DNA from: a virus
IMG/VR virus record: IMGVR_UViG_3300049483_000041
Location: 1 to 33,691 of that record
DNA: 33,691 bases
Direction: 5' to 3' (one strand)
Made by a program: the position numbers and the translations under genes. Within the stretch, counting starts at the first letter, position 1. Every line of letters starts with the position of its first letter. The notes under the pieces are model-generated. The model ran no database searches, was not told where the DNA came from, and was given only the letters and a program-made list of their open reading frames with translations. This document shows positions 22,926 through 29,163 of the stretch, piece by piece.

Positions 22926-23207
22926 CTACACGGAGACTAGCGCGATGGCCTGCTCCGCCGATTCGACCACTGCATACTGCCCACGCCATGCCATGAAGAA
23001 TTCCGCCTGGTCTGGCGTCAGCTTCCGCCTGCTCGGCGGCTTCTTTCCGTCCTTCACCTCGATCATCCAATTGACCCCTCGAAACCCGCACACGATGTCA
23101 GGGAACCCCTCCCCGACGCCGCTCGTATCCGCCACGGTCGCGCCGATCTTGCGAAGGGCCTTGACCACTTCGGTGTGATTCGCATCGGTACGCCTGGCTC
23201 GAGTCAC
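22926..23207 (-). CDS. PD-(D/E)XK (VRR-NUC-like) nuclease
   Basis: 93 residues from GTG 23207, overlapping the previous stop as GTGA. RRTDANHTEVVKALRKIGA, then GVGEGFPDIVCGFRG (catalytic Asp in FPD) and NWMIEVKDGKKPPSRRKLT (E-x-K in IEVKDG) is the classic small phage resolvase/VRR-NUC-like core. It ends with DQAEFFMAWRGQYAVVESAEQ. Probably processes branched DNA during replication or recombination. Confidence 0.85.
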   Translation of the reverse strand: MTRARRTDANHTEVVKALRKIGATVADTSGVGEGFPDIVCGFRGVNWMIEVKDGKKPPSRRKLTPDQAEFFMAWRGQYAVVESAEQAIALVSV

Positions 23208-23368
23208 AGGAACATCCAAGGCGCCATGACCAGCGCGATGATGAACAGCACCACCCATACCGCGATGCGCCATAGCTGCGCGCTCGTGGGCGGCGCGTCT
23301 AGCGTGTGCGGTTCTCCGTCGGCACCGAGGTCGTTTGCGATCTCTTCGCGCTGGATTCGATCAAGCAT
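23204..23368 (-). CDS. Small single-pass membrane protein
   Basis: 54 residues from ATG 23368, with AAGGAG 6 bases upstream. The charged N-terminal 30 residues (LDRIQREEIANDLGADGEP) precede one membrane helix (LWRIAVWVVLFIIALVMAPW). It is linked to the nuclease gene by GTGA. It overlaps the zinc-ribbon gene by 70 bases in another frame. Function unknown. Confidence 0.7.
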   Translation of the reverse strand: MLDRIQREEIANDLGADGEPHTLDAPPTSAQLWRIAVWVVLFIIALVMAPWMFL

Positions 23369-23493
23369 GGTTCGCTCCTTGTGAGAATCGCCGCCAGCCG
23401 CTCAGCGTGGCACTTGGGGCACCTGTAGCTCCTGCCGGAACCTGATCCGCCTTCCGCATGCTGGCGGCACTTGCCGCAGAAGGACCTGTTCAC
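23299..23493 (-). CDS. Small zinc-ribbon protein
   Basis: 64 residues from GTG 23493 (GTGA overlap with the replication-type gene). SFCGKCRQHAEGGSG then YRCPKCHAERLAAIL give CxxC ... CxxC. The C-terminal ~25 residues overlap the start of the membrane-protein gene and are low-complexity. Similar ribbons with a trailing helix occur in phage early regions. Confidence 0.65.
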   Translation of the reverse strand: MNRSFCGKCRQHAEGGSGSGRSYRCPKCHAERLAAILTRSEPCLIESSAKRSQTTSVPTENRTR

Positions 23494-23810
23494 GATACCC
23501 GCCTGATCCTGTCGCGCTTCGCCTCGTCGGCGTGGCGCTTCTGCTCGGCGAGGTAGTTCGCTGTCTTGTCTGCTTCCGCCCGCTTGGCCGGCTCGATGAC
23601 CTTATCCCGCTTCGGGTATACATCGGCCCAGCACATGTTCGTAGACTGGTCTAGAGATGCATTCGGGCAATGGCCGGCATCCTTGATGCGCTGCAGCTCG
23701 TAGATGATGAGCTTTCGAGCGCGATCTGTCAGCGGCCTGTGGATAACTTTTCGCATGTCTTCGAATCCTTGCCACGCTTCTTGGTCTATGTACCCTGGTA
23801 ACGCTACCAT
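23490..23810 (-). CDS. Replication-protein C-terminal-like module
   Basis: About 106 residues from ATG 23810, preceded by GGGGGA; in-frame ATGs at 23846 and 23903 could extend it. PGYIDQEAWQGFEDMRKVIHRPLT, RKLIIYELQRIKDAGH, then NMCWADVYP follows the pattern 'W-x(n)-F-xx-R-xxxxPLT ... L-xxL-xxxG ... GW-xx-(L/V)(F/Y)P' at the C-terminus of many phage replication initiators. The C-terminus is charged and helical. The N-terminal DNA-binding half of such proteins is absent, so the gene may be a truncated remnant. Confidence 0.6.
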   Translation of the reverse strand: MVALPGYIDQEAWQGFEDMRKVIHRPLTDRARKLIIYELQRIKDAGHCPNASLDQSTNMCWADVYPKRDKVIEPAKRAEADKTANYLAEQKRHADEAKRDRIRRVS

Positions 23811-23867
23811 CGTTCCCCCATAGAGTCCCCAAGGGTGATAGCCCATGCTATCCGCCCTCGCCCGGAC

Positions 23868-23988
23868 CAGATGCTTTGTGGTGCCCTGTTTTCTGCCGTT
23901 CATCTGGGGATCACACCAGACGTAGTGGCAAGGTTGCATGATTCCCGCGTAAAATAGCATGCAACGAGCAAAGCACCACAAAACACCC
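23868..23988. repeat. Inverted-repeat unit 1
   Basis: TTTGTGGTGC (23875-23884) pairs with GCACCACAAA (23973-23982). An inner pair GTTGCATG (23933-23940) and CATGCAAC (23958-23965) is perfect. The ends share CAGATGCTTTGTGGT and CCACAAAACACCC with unit 2. It overlaps the uncertain 5' part of the replication-type gene. Confidence 0.7.
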
Positions 23989-24067
23989 TCCCAGCGCACC
24001 AAGAGGCAGCTATTCCATCCGCTCTACCGTTTGTCTTCACCGCTTGCCGGTAGTGCTTCCGCGGTCC

Positions 24068-24490
24068 CTAGCTGACAGGCCGCACGGCTCGCCTTCGGGT
24101 GAAGAAGGGCCGGTGTTTCTGACTGGCGGCCCATGCAGGCCCACTCTTGACGGAAGTCGTCCGGTCATCTTCGCAGATGCTTTGTGGTTCCCCCAGTCCG
24201 GCCTCTCTCATTCCAGACCATTTCGCCCAGGATACGCCCGGGTTAGAGGTAAGTGACTTGGCAGCTACTTGGCACGGGCCCACCCGCTCGAATGGCCTAG
24301 AGACTGCATGCCTGCAATCCCGTTCGCTGTTGCTCACAGGGAAACCACAAAACACCCGCCAGAACGAACGAAGGCCCTGGGTCTCCGTTCCCCCGCTGCT
24401 GGCACAACGGTCCCTTTCGGGTACGAAACGAAGGCCCAGGGCCTCGAATTCTTCCACCGTGCCAGCGATGACGGAATCACTATAGACCAT
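24068..24490 (-). other. Stretch without a convincing gene
   Basis: Between two early genes there is an open frame of 140 codons from ATG 24490. Its first ~27 residues (SDSVIAGTVEEFEALGLRF) look protein-like; the rest is Ser/Arg/Cys-rich and resembles no family. The DNA holds inverted-repeat unit 2 and a GGCCCTGGG/CCCAGGGCC pair near 24.38-24.44 kb. It may be a short gene, a decayed gene, or a structured non-coding region. Confidence 0.4.
24174..24357. repeat. Inverted-repeat unit 2
   Basis: TTTGTGGTTCCC (24181-24192) pairs with GGGAAACCACAAA (24339-24351) with one bulge. The outer 15 bases CAGATGCTTTGTGGT (24174-24188) and 13 bases CCACAAAACACCC (24345-24357) are direct copies of the ends of unit 1, while the interiors differ. 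Confidence 0.7.
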
Positions 24491-24492
24491 GA

Positions 24493-24744
24493 CTAGGGTT
24501 TCTGCAAGCGGTATTGCGTCACCCAGGCATTCCCGCGCTTGATGCGCTCGCGGGTGATGCGCTCCCCGGTGGCGCGCCAGTAGCCGTATGCATCCTGCTC
24601 GTAGACCTCCCATTGCGGGCCGACCATCTCGGCAATGCGCTTGTGTGGACAACTTATCCACAGGTAGATGACGATCTCCATGTTCGTCGCCTTCTTGTGC
24701 ACTCGCAGGTAGTCGAGAATCCGCTGGCACTGAGTGTCTTTCAT
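24493..24744 (-). CDS. Phage helix-turn-helix protein
   Basis: 83 residues from ATG 24744 (ATGA overlap). DTQCQRILDYLRVHKKATNM then CPHKRIAEM is the start of a small phage winged-helix family that opens 'QCxRILxYL' and has a recognition helix with RIAEM. A beta wing follows (WEVYEQ, then NAWVTQYRL). Likely a DNA-binding accessory regulator. Confidence 0.7.
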   Translation of the reverse strand: MKDTQCQRILDYLRVHKKATNMEIVIYLWISCPHKRIAEMVGPQWEVYEQDAYGYWRATGERITRERIKRGNAWVTQYRLQKP

Positions 24745-25271
24745 GCTTTCACCTCCGCGTGTCTGTCGCCACGACGGATTTTGCTGACCGTCGTGTGTTT
24801 GATACCGTGCTCTTCGGCGAGCTGGATGTTTGAAACCTCCGGCCCGGCAAGTCTGATCGCCTGGACTACGTGACTCGGCGTCACCTTGATGCCCAGCGCT
24901 TCGATGGCCTTGGCGATGTTTGCCCGCCTCTGCGGAAGACAGGTGCCCTTCCTGTTCCCCATGCGCTTGACGTGTGTGCCAATCTCGGCTTTCGACCGCG
25001 CCAGGCCAAGATGAACCGGGCAGCAGCAATCCGTCGTCTGGCATCTCCGGAACACGAGGAAGCCATCCGTAGGCGCCGCCTTGTGTGCGATGTTCCACAC
25101 CGCAAGCGGGCCGCTCATGGAGCGCTTCTCGACGCGGCGATAGTCGAGGGTCCAGATGCGCGGGCATCCGTCCGAAGACACGGCACCCTTCCAGTGCCAA
25201 CATCCGGTGATGCGGTCCACTTCGCAGCGGGAATAGAGATCGGCCACTGTTAGCACGCCTTTTGCAGTCAT
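24741..25271 (-). CDS. HNH-like protein with degenerate active site and C-terminal HTH
   Basis: 176 residues. GCWHWKGAVSSDGCPRIW, a central AVWNIAHKA, then FRRCQTTDCCCPVHL follows the layout of phage HNH nucleases ('GCWxWxG ... AHR ... H-x-C-xxxxCCNPxHL'). The usual His before the Cys pair is replaced by Arg, so cleavage is doubtful. The C-terminal ~60 residues contain an HTH (NIQLAEEHGIKHTTVSKIRRG). It could be a DNA-binding regulator derived from a homing nuclease. ATGA overlaps on both sides. Confidence 0.7.
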   Translation of the reverse strand: MTAKGVLTVADLYSRCEVDRITGCWHWKGAVSSDGCPRIWTLDYRRVEKRSMSGPLAVWNIAHKAAPTDGFLVFRRCQTTDCCCPVHLGLARSKAEIGTHVKRMGNRKGTCLPQRRANIAKAIEALGIKVTPSHVVQAIRLAGPEVSNIQLAEEHGIKHTTVSKIRRGDRHAEVKA

Positions 25272-25387
25272 TCTTGTTCCGTATCAACTGGCCCGAACAG
25301 CGCCCAGCACATCGCCGCACATCCCACGATACCGCCGAAGATGAAAGCGAAGATGCTGGCCGCGATCAGCAGGGAGTAATGGATCAC
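25268..25387 (-). CDS. Small membrane protein
   Basis: 39 residues from GTG 25387, overlapping the HTH gene stop as GTGA. One membrane helix (LLIAASIFAFIFGGIVGCAA) follows an N-terminal HYS. The C-terminus is acidic. ATGA-linked to the HNH-like gene. Function unknown; such peptides are frequent in phage early operons. Confidence 0.65.
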   Translation of the reverse strand: MIHYSLLIAASIFAFIFGGIVGCAAMCWALFGPVDTEQE

Positions 25388-25578
25388 GCCGACACCTTCC
25401 TGCGCATGACCCGCTTGTGAAGCCTCAGGAGCTTGTCTCCGATCTCCCAGGACACGGAGATCTGCTTCCCGTTCAATACGTCGTGAACGTGCCCCCTCGA
25501 GGCAAACCCGCAGGCATCGGCGATGCGCTGCAGTGTCCAACCACGGCCGAGTAGATCGGCGATTGCTTCTTTGAACAT
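25384..25578 (-). CDS. Cro/CI-type HTH repressor, probably leaderless
   Basis: 64 residues. LGRGWTLQRIADACGFASRG then HVHDVLNGKQISVSWEIGDK fits an HTH_3-type five-helix DNA-binding fold, with recognition around FASRGHVHDVLNG. There is no effector domain, so it is Cro-like. The start ATG lies 7 bases from the -10 box of the leftward promoter and has no Shine-Dalgarno, which implies a leaderless mRNA, as for lambda cI from PRM. The promoter spacer carries a palindrome, so autoregulation is likely. Confidence 0.8.
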   Translation of the reverse strand: MFKEAIADLLGRGWTLQRIADACGFASRGHVHDVLNGKQISVSWEIGDKLLRLHKRVMRRKVSA

Positions 25579-25584
25579 GGTCTA

Positions 25585-25613
25585 AGCATAGTTCGGCAGA
25601 CTGAACGAGTCAA
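25585..25613 (-). promoter_or_regulatory. Leftward early promoter
   Basis: TTGACT (25608-25613), 17-base spacer, TATGCT (25585-25590), minus sense. The spacer is filled by the palindrome GTTCGGCAGACTGAAC (25591-25606; outer arms GTTC/GAAC), an operator candidate. Predicted start is at about 25578. Confidence 0.75.
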
Positions 25614-25641
25614 GCGAATATTTTTGTTCGCAATGCTTGAC
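25609..25641. promoter_or_regulatory. Palindromic operator candidate between the divergent promoters
   Basis: GTCAAGC (25609-25615) pairs with GCTTGAC (25635-25641), and GCGAA (25614-25618) with TTCGC (25627-25631), around an AT-rich centre. It overlaps the -35 boxes of both promoters. Confidence 0.65.
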
Positions 25642-25665
25642 AGGATCGCGGGCATGTCCGATAGT
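25637..25665 (+). promoter_or_regulatory. Rightward early promoter
   Basis: TTGACA (25637-25642), 17-base spacer, GATAGT (25660-25665; 4 of 6 matches). The -35 box is part of the palindrome arm, so repressor binding would occlude it. It would drive the operon that leads into the right cassette array. Confidence 0.65.
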
Positions 25666-25702
25666 GAAGGCATGCGCTCGACGGTCGGGCCGGGAGAGGA
25701 AG

Positions 25703-26029
25703 ATGAAAGCATCAGCGGTTCTTGCGGCGGCACTGCTTGCCACTTCGGCGCAGGCCCAGTCAGAGATCTGGGGCGGTCAGGACAAGCGCCTGCACTTCGC
25801 TGGCGGCGCCTTGATCGCTACCGCAGTCACAGTCCATACCCGTGATCCGTGGATCGGTTTCGCTGCAGGCGCGGGGGTCGGCCTGGTCAAAGAACTGGTG
25901 GACGCTGGAGGGCTCGGTACGCCGTCTGCAAAGGACTTCCTCGTCACCGTGGCCGGAGCCGCCGTCGGCGCTTCGGTCGGGCACATCATCATCGCGCCGA
26001 ACTTCATCGGCTATCACGCGAAGTTCTGA
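25703..26029 (+). CDS. Exported YfiM/DUF2279-like protein
   Basis: 108 residues from ATG 25703 with GGAGAGGA upstream. Signal peptide at residues 1-~19 (KASAVLAAALLATSAQAQS). GQDKRLHFAGGALIATAVTV, FAAGAGVGLVKELVDA and AGAAVGASVGHIII follow the pattern 'DKxxHFxxG ... G(K/A)E ... D' of YfiM-type envelope proteins. First gene of the rightward operon. Exact role unknown; it could alter the envelope. Confidence 0.7.
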   Translation: MKASAVLAAALLATSAQAQSEIWGGQDKRLHFAGGALIATAVTVHTRDPWIGFAAGAGVGLVKELVDAGGLGTPSAKDFLVTVAGAAVGASVGHIIIAPNFIGYHAKF

Positions 26030-26036
26030 GGTCATC

Positions 26037-26441
26037 ATGCTGACGACACTTCAAAACTTCTCGCCGTTCATCGGGGCCAACGAACGCGCGCAACTGCCGG
26101 CCGAACTGTCGCACGATGACGCCGTGGCGATCAACATGGATGCGGAGTTCGAAGTGCTGGCCGACGTGGACACTTACGCCGAGTGGCTGTCCACGCACTG
26201 CATGGGCACTGACCCGAAGATGTGCCGCATCGGCTACGTGCCGACAAGCCGGGGCAGCCGTGGCGCCTACATCGAAGCGCTGAGCATCCCGCAACTCGTG
26301 GCCCTGCAGCTCCACGCCGACCAAGACGCGGCGGCACGGGCCTGCTGGGAACTCCGCACGCGCTACCTTGCCGCGCCGGAGACGCAGATGTACCTGACCC
26401 GCAAGGCCGAAGAGATCGCAGCCAACTGGGGAAACGAATGA
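26037..26441 (+). CDS. Hypothetical early protein
   Basis: 134 residues from ATG 26037 (GAGGT upstream). NFSPFIGANERAQLPAELSH, DVDTYAEWLSTHC and SIPQLVALQLHADQDAAARA suggest an alpha-helical protein; the C-terminus ends in RKAEEIAANWG. ATGA-linked to the next gene. No family recognised. Confidence 0.7.
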   Translation: MLTTLQNFSPFIGANERAQLPAELSHDDAVAINMDAEFEVLADVDTYAEWLSTHCMGTDPKMCRIGYVPTSRGSRGAYIEALSIPQLVALQLHADQDAAARACWELRTRYLAAPETQMYLTRKAEEIAANWGNE

Positions 26442-26701
26442 AGGACCATCGCATCAACTGGCAGATGCCAGCACAGCCGCTCGGGCCTGCAATTCGCACC
26501 GAGGAAGGCGATGAATTCACGGCAGTGACGGCGTTCGAGCAGATCCCGCACAACTACGGCATCGATGCCGATGGCGAGGTGCGTTATGTGGACGAAGCGG
26601 CCTGCAGGAGAAGCGGCAAGATCAATTACATGATCACGAAGCGGGTTGATGACATTGCGCTGTTCTGCTACGGCACTGTTCACGAATGGATGATCAGATG
26701 A
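26438..26701 (+). CDS. Hypothetical early protein
   Basis: 87 residues from ATG 26438 (ATGA overlap on both sides). It has an aromatic- and acid-rich composition (INWQMPAQPLGP, FEQIPHNYGIDADGEVRYVD, TVHEWMIR). No motif recognised. The tight overlaps support a real gene. Confidence 0.65.
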   Translation: MKDHRINWQMPAQPLGPAIRTEEGDEFTAVTAFEQIPHNYGIDADGEVRYVDEAACRRSGKINYMITKRVDDIALFCYGTVHEWMIR

Positions 26702-26793
26702 CCTGGGAAGACATCGCGCACAGCCTGATCGGCTGGGGCTGTACGGCCGGCATCGTGGCCTATCTCGTGCTCGTTGCGATGGGGGCGGCATGA
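26698..26793 (+). CDS. Tiny membrane protein
   Basis: 31 residues. After TWEDIAHSL comes one hydrophobic helix (IGWGCTAGIVAYLVLVAMG). ATGA overlaps both neighbours. Possibly a membrane-active early peptide; unproven. Confidence 0.55.
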   Translation: MTWEDIAHSLIGWGCTAGIVAYLVLVAMGAA

Positions 26794-26936
26794 ACCTGGC
26801 GCGAACGCATGCAAGCCACCGTCTGGCCTTCCCTGCCCACTGCGACTATGCCTGTCCGGTCACGATCTACCGAACGAGTTTCTTCGGGCGCCTGCTTCGC
26901 TTGTTCCGGTTTCGCCCATGCTGGGGGGATCAGTGA
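26790..26936 (+). CDS. Small Cys/Arg-rich protein
   Basis: 48 residues from ATG 26790 (ATGA overlap). HCDYACPVTIYRTSFFGRLL then RFRPCWGDQ. No domain recognised. Retained because of the unbroken chain of ATGA/GTGA overlaps. Confidence 0.5.
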   Translation: MNLARTHASHRLAFPAHCDYACPVTIYRTSFFGRLLRLFRFRPCWGDQ

Positions 26937-27031
26937 AGCGAGATCGAATCTGCCCGGTCGGCAAGCCGCTCGCGTGGCGGCTGATCGACTGGATATGGCG
27001 CATGGTTTCCAAGATCAAAGGGGCGAGATGA
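26933..27031 (+). CDS. Tiny basic protein
   Basis: 32 residues from GTG 26933 (GTGA overlap). RDRICPVGKPLAWRLIDWIW followed by RMVSKIKGAR gives a short amphipathic, basic peptide. Evidence is only the overlap pattern and composition. Confidence 0.45.
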   Translation: MKRDRICPVGKPLAWRLIDWIWRMVSKIKGAR

Positions 27032-27084
27032 TGGATCAAGAAGAGGGCTACGAAACCGACGCGGCCGGCACGTTCAAGGGGTGA
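27028..27084 (+). CDS. Very short acidic ORF before the annealing protein
   Basis: 18 codons from ATG 27028 (ATGA overlap). Acidic (DQEEGYETDAAGTF). Its end carries the AAGGGG that serves the next gene, so it may simply be a coupling leader. Confidence 0.3.
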   Translation: MMDQEEGYETDAAGTFKG

Positions 27085-27086
27085 GC

Positions 27087-27716
27087 ATGAGTGAACTACT
27101 TGCGGTCAACGTCAACGAGCATACCGAAAAAAAGGGAAAGCTCACATACCTGTCGTGGGCCTGGGCCTGGGCCGAGGTGCTGCGGCTTGATCCGCAAGCC
27201 ACCTGGGTTTGCCACACCTACGGCTCACAAGGTTCGGAACAGCCGTACATGAGTGTCGGGCAGACTGCCATGGTGCATACCTCCGTCACCATCAAGGGCC
27301 TGCGCCGGGAGTGCATGCTGCCCGTCATGGACCACACGAACAAGGCAGTGAAGAACCCGGACGCCTTCCAAGTCAATACAGCCATCATGCGCTGCATGAC
27401 GAAGGCCATCAGCATGCACGGCCTTGGCCTATACATCTATGCCGGGGAAGATCTTCCGATGGTCGAGGCCTCGACATCTGCCGAGGAGGAAAAGGCGAAC
27501 GCGCGCAAGGCAGAGCTGGAAGAGCTGGCCTTGTACATGATCGATTGCCACAAGCAAGACAAAGACATGGATGCAATCCGCGTCTGGTATGCGCCCGATA
27601 CCTTCGGCGGGGATGACCCGAACGAGGAGCGCAAATACGTCTGGGGCCTGCTGCGCGAGGAGTCGAAACTTCGCAGCACGATCAAGGCAAACAGCCCTCA
27701 CGTCAAGCCGGAATGA
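27087..27716 (+). CDS. Single-strand annealing protein (Sak3/DUF1071-like)
   Basis: 209 residues from ATG 27087 with AAGGGG upstream; GTG 27081 is in frame. GKLTYLSWAWAWAEVLRLDP, then GQTAMVHTSVTIKGLRREC, VMDHTNKAVKNPDAFQVNTA and MTKAISMHGLGLYIYAGEDL are the hallmark blocks of DUF1071 recombinases. It anneals complementary single strands in phage recombination. It lies 1 kb upstream of an array of attC sites, which are themselves recombined as folded single strands in integrons; any link is speculative. The C-terminus is acidic and helical. Confidence 0.9.
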   Translation: MSELLAVNVNEHTEKKGKLTYLSWAWAWAEVLRLDPQATWVCHTYGSQGSEQPYMSVGQTAMVHTSVTIKGLRRECMLPVMDHTNKAVKNPDAFQVNTAIMRCMTKAISMHGLGLYIYAGEDLPMVEASTSAEEEKANARKAELEELALYMIDCHKQDKDMDAIRVWYAPDTFGGDDPNEERKYVWGLLREESKLRSTIKANSPHVKPE

Positions 27717-28006
27717 ACTACCTGAAGCAACCTATCCACCGCAGCAAAGAATGGCTGAAAGCCGTAGCGTCTTTGCCGTGCGTTCGGTGCGGCTGCGAAG
27801 GACGCACCCAGGCCGCGCATCGTGATCAAGGCAAAGGCATGGGCATGAAGACGGATGACTGCCTCACGGCGGCCCTGTGCGTTGACTGCCATTTTGCGCT
27901 TGGAACGAGCGCGCAGTGGTCTAAGCAAGAGAAACGCGAGCAGATGGACGAGGCGATCCTCAAGACGCTTGTTCAACTCGCCAGGCGCGGGATGGTGAAG
28001 GCGTGA
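27713..28006 (+). CDS. HNH-like zinc-binding nuclease (DUF968/Ref type)
   Basis: 97 residues (ATGA overlap). SLPCVRCGCEGRTQAAHRDQ, MKTDDCLTAALCVDCHFALG gives CxxC ... AH ... C-xx-CH, the His-Me/HNH layout with structural zinc. Small phage recombination nucleases of this type often follow an annealing protein. Helical C-terminal tail (DEAILKTLVQLARRG). Confidence 0.8.
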   Translation: MNYLKQPIHRSKEWLKAVASLPCVRCGCEGRTQAAHRDQGKGMGMKTDDCLTAALCVDCHFALGTSAQWSKQEKREQMDEAILKTLVQLARRGMVKA

Positions 28007-28473
28007 CGCAGTGCTTCCTTACCCGAACGATGTCTGGCACGCTAGCCCCCGCTGATACGGAAACCTCTGCCTTCATCGCAAAGCTGAAGTTCGGCCAGGG
28101 TGTGACGGCAGACGTGAAGAGAGCACGGAACATCCTCTTCCATCGCAAGATGTTTGCGCTGTTCAAGCTCGCGTATGAGCTGTGGGACGCACCGAAGCTT
28201 GAGTACAAAGGCCAGCAGGTAGCGAAGAACTTTGATCGCTTCCGCAAGGATGTAACGGTACTTGCCGGGTTCTACGAGGCAGTGACAAACTTCCGTGGCG
28301 AGGTGCGGCTAGAGGCAAAAAGCCTGGCTTTCCATGCGATGGGCGAGGCGGAGTTTGAGGATGTCTACAACGCTGTCCTCGGGGTGATGTGGGTTCGGAT
28401 ACTGAAGGCCGTTGGATACAAGACGCCCGAAGCTGTCGATGTCGTCGTGCAAGAACTGCTGAGATTTGAGTAA
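28003..28473 (+). CDS. DUF1367 protein
   Basis: 156 residues from GTG 28003 (GTGA overlap). AFIAKLKFGQGVTADVKRAR, NILFHRKMFALFKLAYELWD, NFDRFRKDVTVLAGFYEAV and FRGEVRLEAKSLAFHAMGEA match the DUF1367 pattern found next to phage recombination genes. Role unknown, probably linked to DNA processing. It is the last typical phage gene before the right cassette array. Confidence 0.88.
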   Translation: MTQCFLTRTMSGTLAPADTETSAFIAKLKFGQGVTADVKRARNILFHRKMFALFKLAYELWDAPKLEYKGQQVAKNFDRFRKDVTVLAGFYEAVTNFRGEVRLEAKSLAFHAMGEAEFEDVYNAVLGVMWVRILKAVGYKTPEAVDVVVQELLRFE

Positions 28474-28484
28474 AAGGCGCAGAA

Positions 28485-28721
28485 ATGGCGGATGGAGCAG
28501 TTAGGCGGCTTGGCTGGATGGCGCGCATGCGTGTGCGCGCTTTTGACAGAGAGCTCGCGGGGCTGAGGGCAAAACTTGTTGCTACCCATAGGTGCGTGGC
28601 GATGATTCAAGACGGTACAAGCGTGCCGGGATCGCTTGTTTACGACATGCGCGACATTCCACGCCGCATTGCAGAGCTTGAAGAACATCGCAGGCAAATT
28701 GCCGCCCAATGTTGGAATTAG
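28485..28721 (+). CDS. Small coiled-coil protein at the phage/array junction
   Basis: 78 residues. Residues 5-9 are encoded by GTTAGGCGGC (28500-28509), a sequence identical to an attC R' box plus cassette start. The C-terminal half is helical (MRDIPRRIAELEEHRRQIAA). The stop TAG (28719-28721) is formed by the TTAGAAC that begins cassette 1. It looks like the gene of a degenerate cassette 0 that starts upstream of its boundary and ends in the next one. Function unknown. Confidence 0.6.
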   Translation: MADGAVRRLGWMARMRVRAFDRELAGLRAKLVATHRCVAMIQDGTSVPGSLVYDMRDIPRRIAELEEHRRQIAAQCWN

Positions 28722-28742
28722 AACTCACTTGGAGCCAAAGCG

Positions 28743-29066
28743 ATGAGCCTGGACGTGTATCTAAAAAACGAAGCCGGCGACGAACTCTACAGCCGGAACA
28801 TCACTCACAACCTGGGCAAGATGGCTAGAGAGGCTGGCATCTATGAATGCCTATGGCGACCCGACGAGCACAGCATCACGCATGCACGGCAGATCATTGA
28901 GCCGCTGGCCGCTGGCGTGGCACTGCTGGCGACGCAGAAGGCGCGGTTTGAGGAATTCAACGAGCCGAACGGTTTTGGCCTGTGGGAGCACTTCCTGCCG
29001 TTCTGCGCTGACTACCTGCAAGCGTGCCGCAACAACCAGGATGCGCTGGTGAAGGTGAGCCGCTGA
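28743..29066 (+). CDS. Cassette 1: conserved 'MSLDVYL' family small protein
   Basis: 107 residues from ATG 28743 with TTGGAG upstream. SLDVYLKNEAGDELYSRNIT then HNLGKMAREAGIYECLWRPD and FGLWEHFLPFCADYLQAC match a small protein family I know from phages and bacterial accessory regions ('SLDVYL ... NITHNLxxMAxxAGIYxxLWRP ... NGxGxYxxFxxFxxxYLxAC'). Biochemical function is not known. It is the best-conserved cassette product here. Confidence 0.8.
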   Translation: MSLDVYLKNEAGDELYSRNITHNLGKMAREAGIYECLWRPDEHSITHARQIIEPLAAGVALLATQKARFEEFNEPNGFGLWEHFLPFCADYLQACRNNQDALVKVSR

Positions 29067-29075
29067 ATTGGTGAG

Positions 29076-29133
29076 TTCTAACGTTTGAGCTAAGCGGCGA
29101 GCGAAGCGAGTCCGCTTGAGCGAATGGTTCTGC
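29076..29133 (+). other. attC site R1
   Basis: 58 bp. R'' TTCTAAC (29076-29082), R' GTTCTGC (29127-29133). Arms GAGCTAAGCGG and CCGCTTGAGCG pair. R'' matches the TTAGAACTCAC start of cassette 1, and R' matches the R'' of cassette 2. Sister of attC R4 (same GGCGAGCGA/GCGAGTCC centre). Confidence 0.9.
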
Positions 29134-29163
29134 GGCTGTAGCCGAAGCGAAAGGAAAGAGCCG

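Noticed and set aside
22681-23091. 136-codon frame opposite/overlapping the PD-(D/E)XK gene
   Set aside because: Its first half overlaps the well-supported nuclease in another frame; only the part from ATG 22908 is kept, with low confidence.
24068-24490. A tRNA or tRNA remnant in the gene-poor stretch
   Set aside because: No T-arm GGTTCGAATCC-like sequence or cloverleaf could be found on either strand.
24493-25320. Single 275-codon frame spanning three early genes on the minus strand
   Set aside because: Only its last 83 codons look like a real protein; the rest overlaps the HNH-like gene in another frame.
28474-28720. A full attI site before cassette 1
   Set aside because: Only short R'-like motifs are present; no IntI gene or attI-type repeats are visible, so I report only a degenerate cassette.
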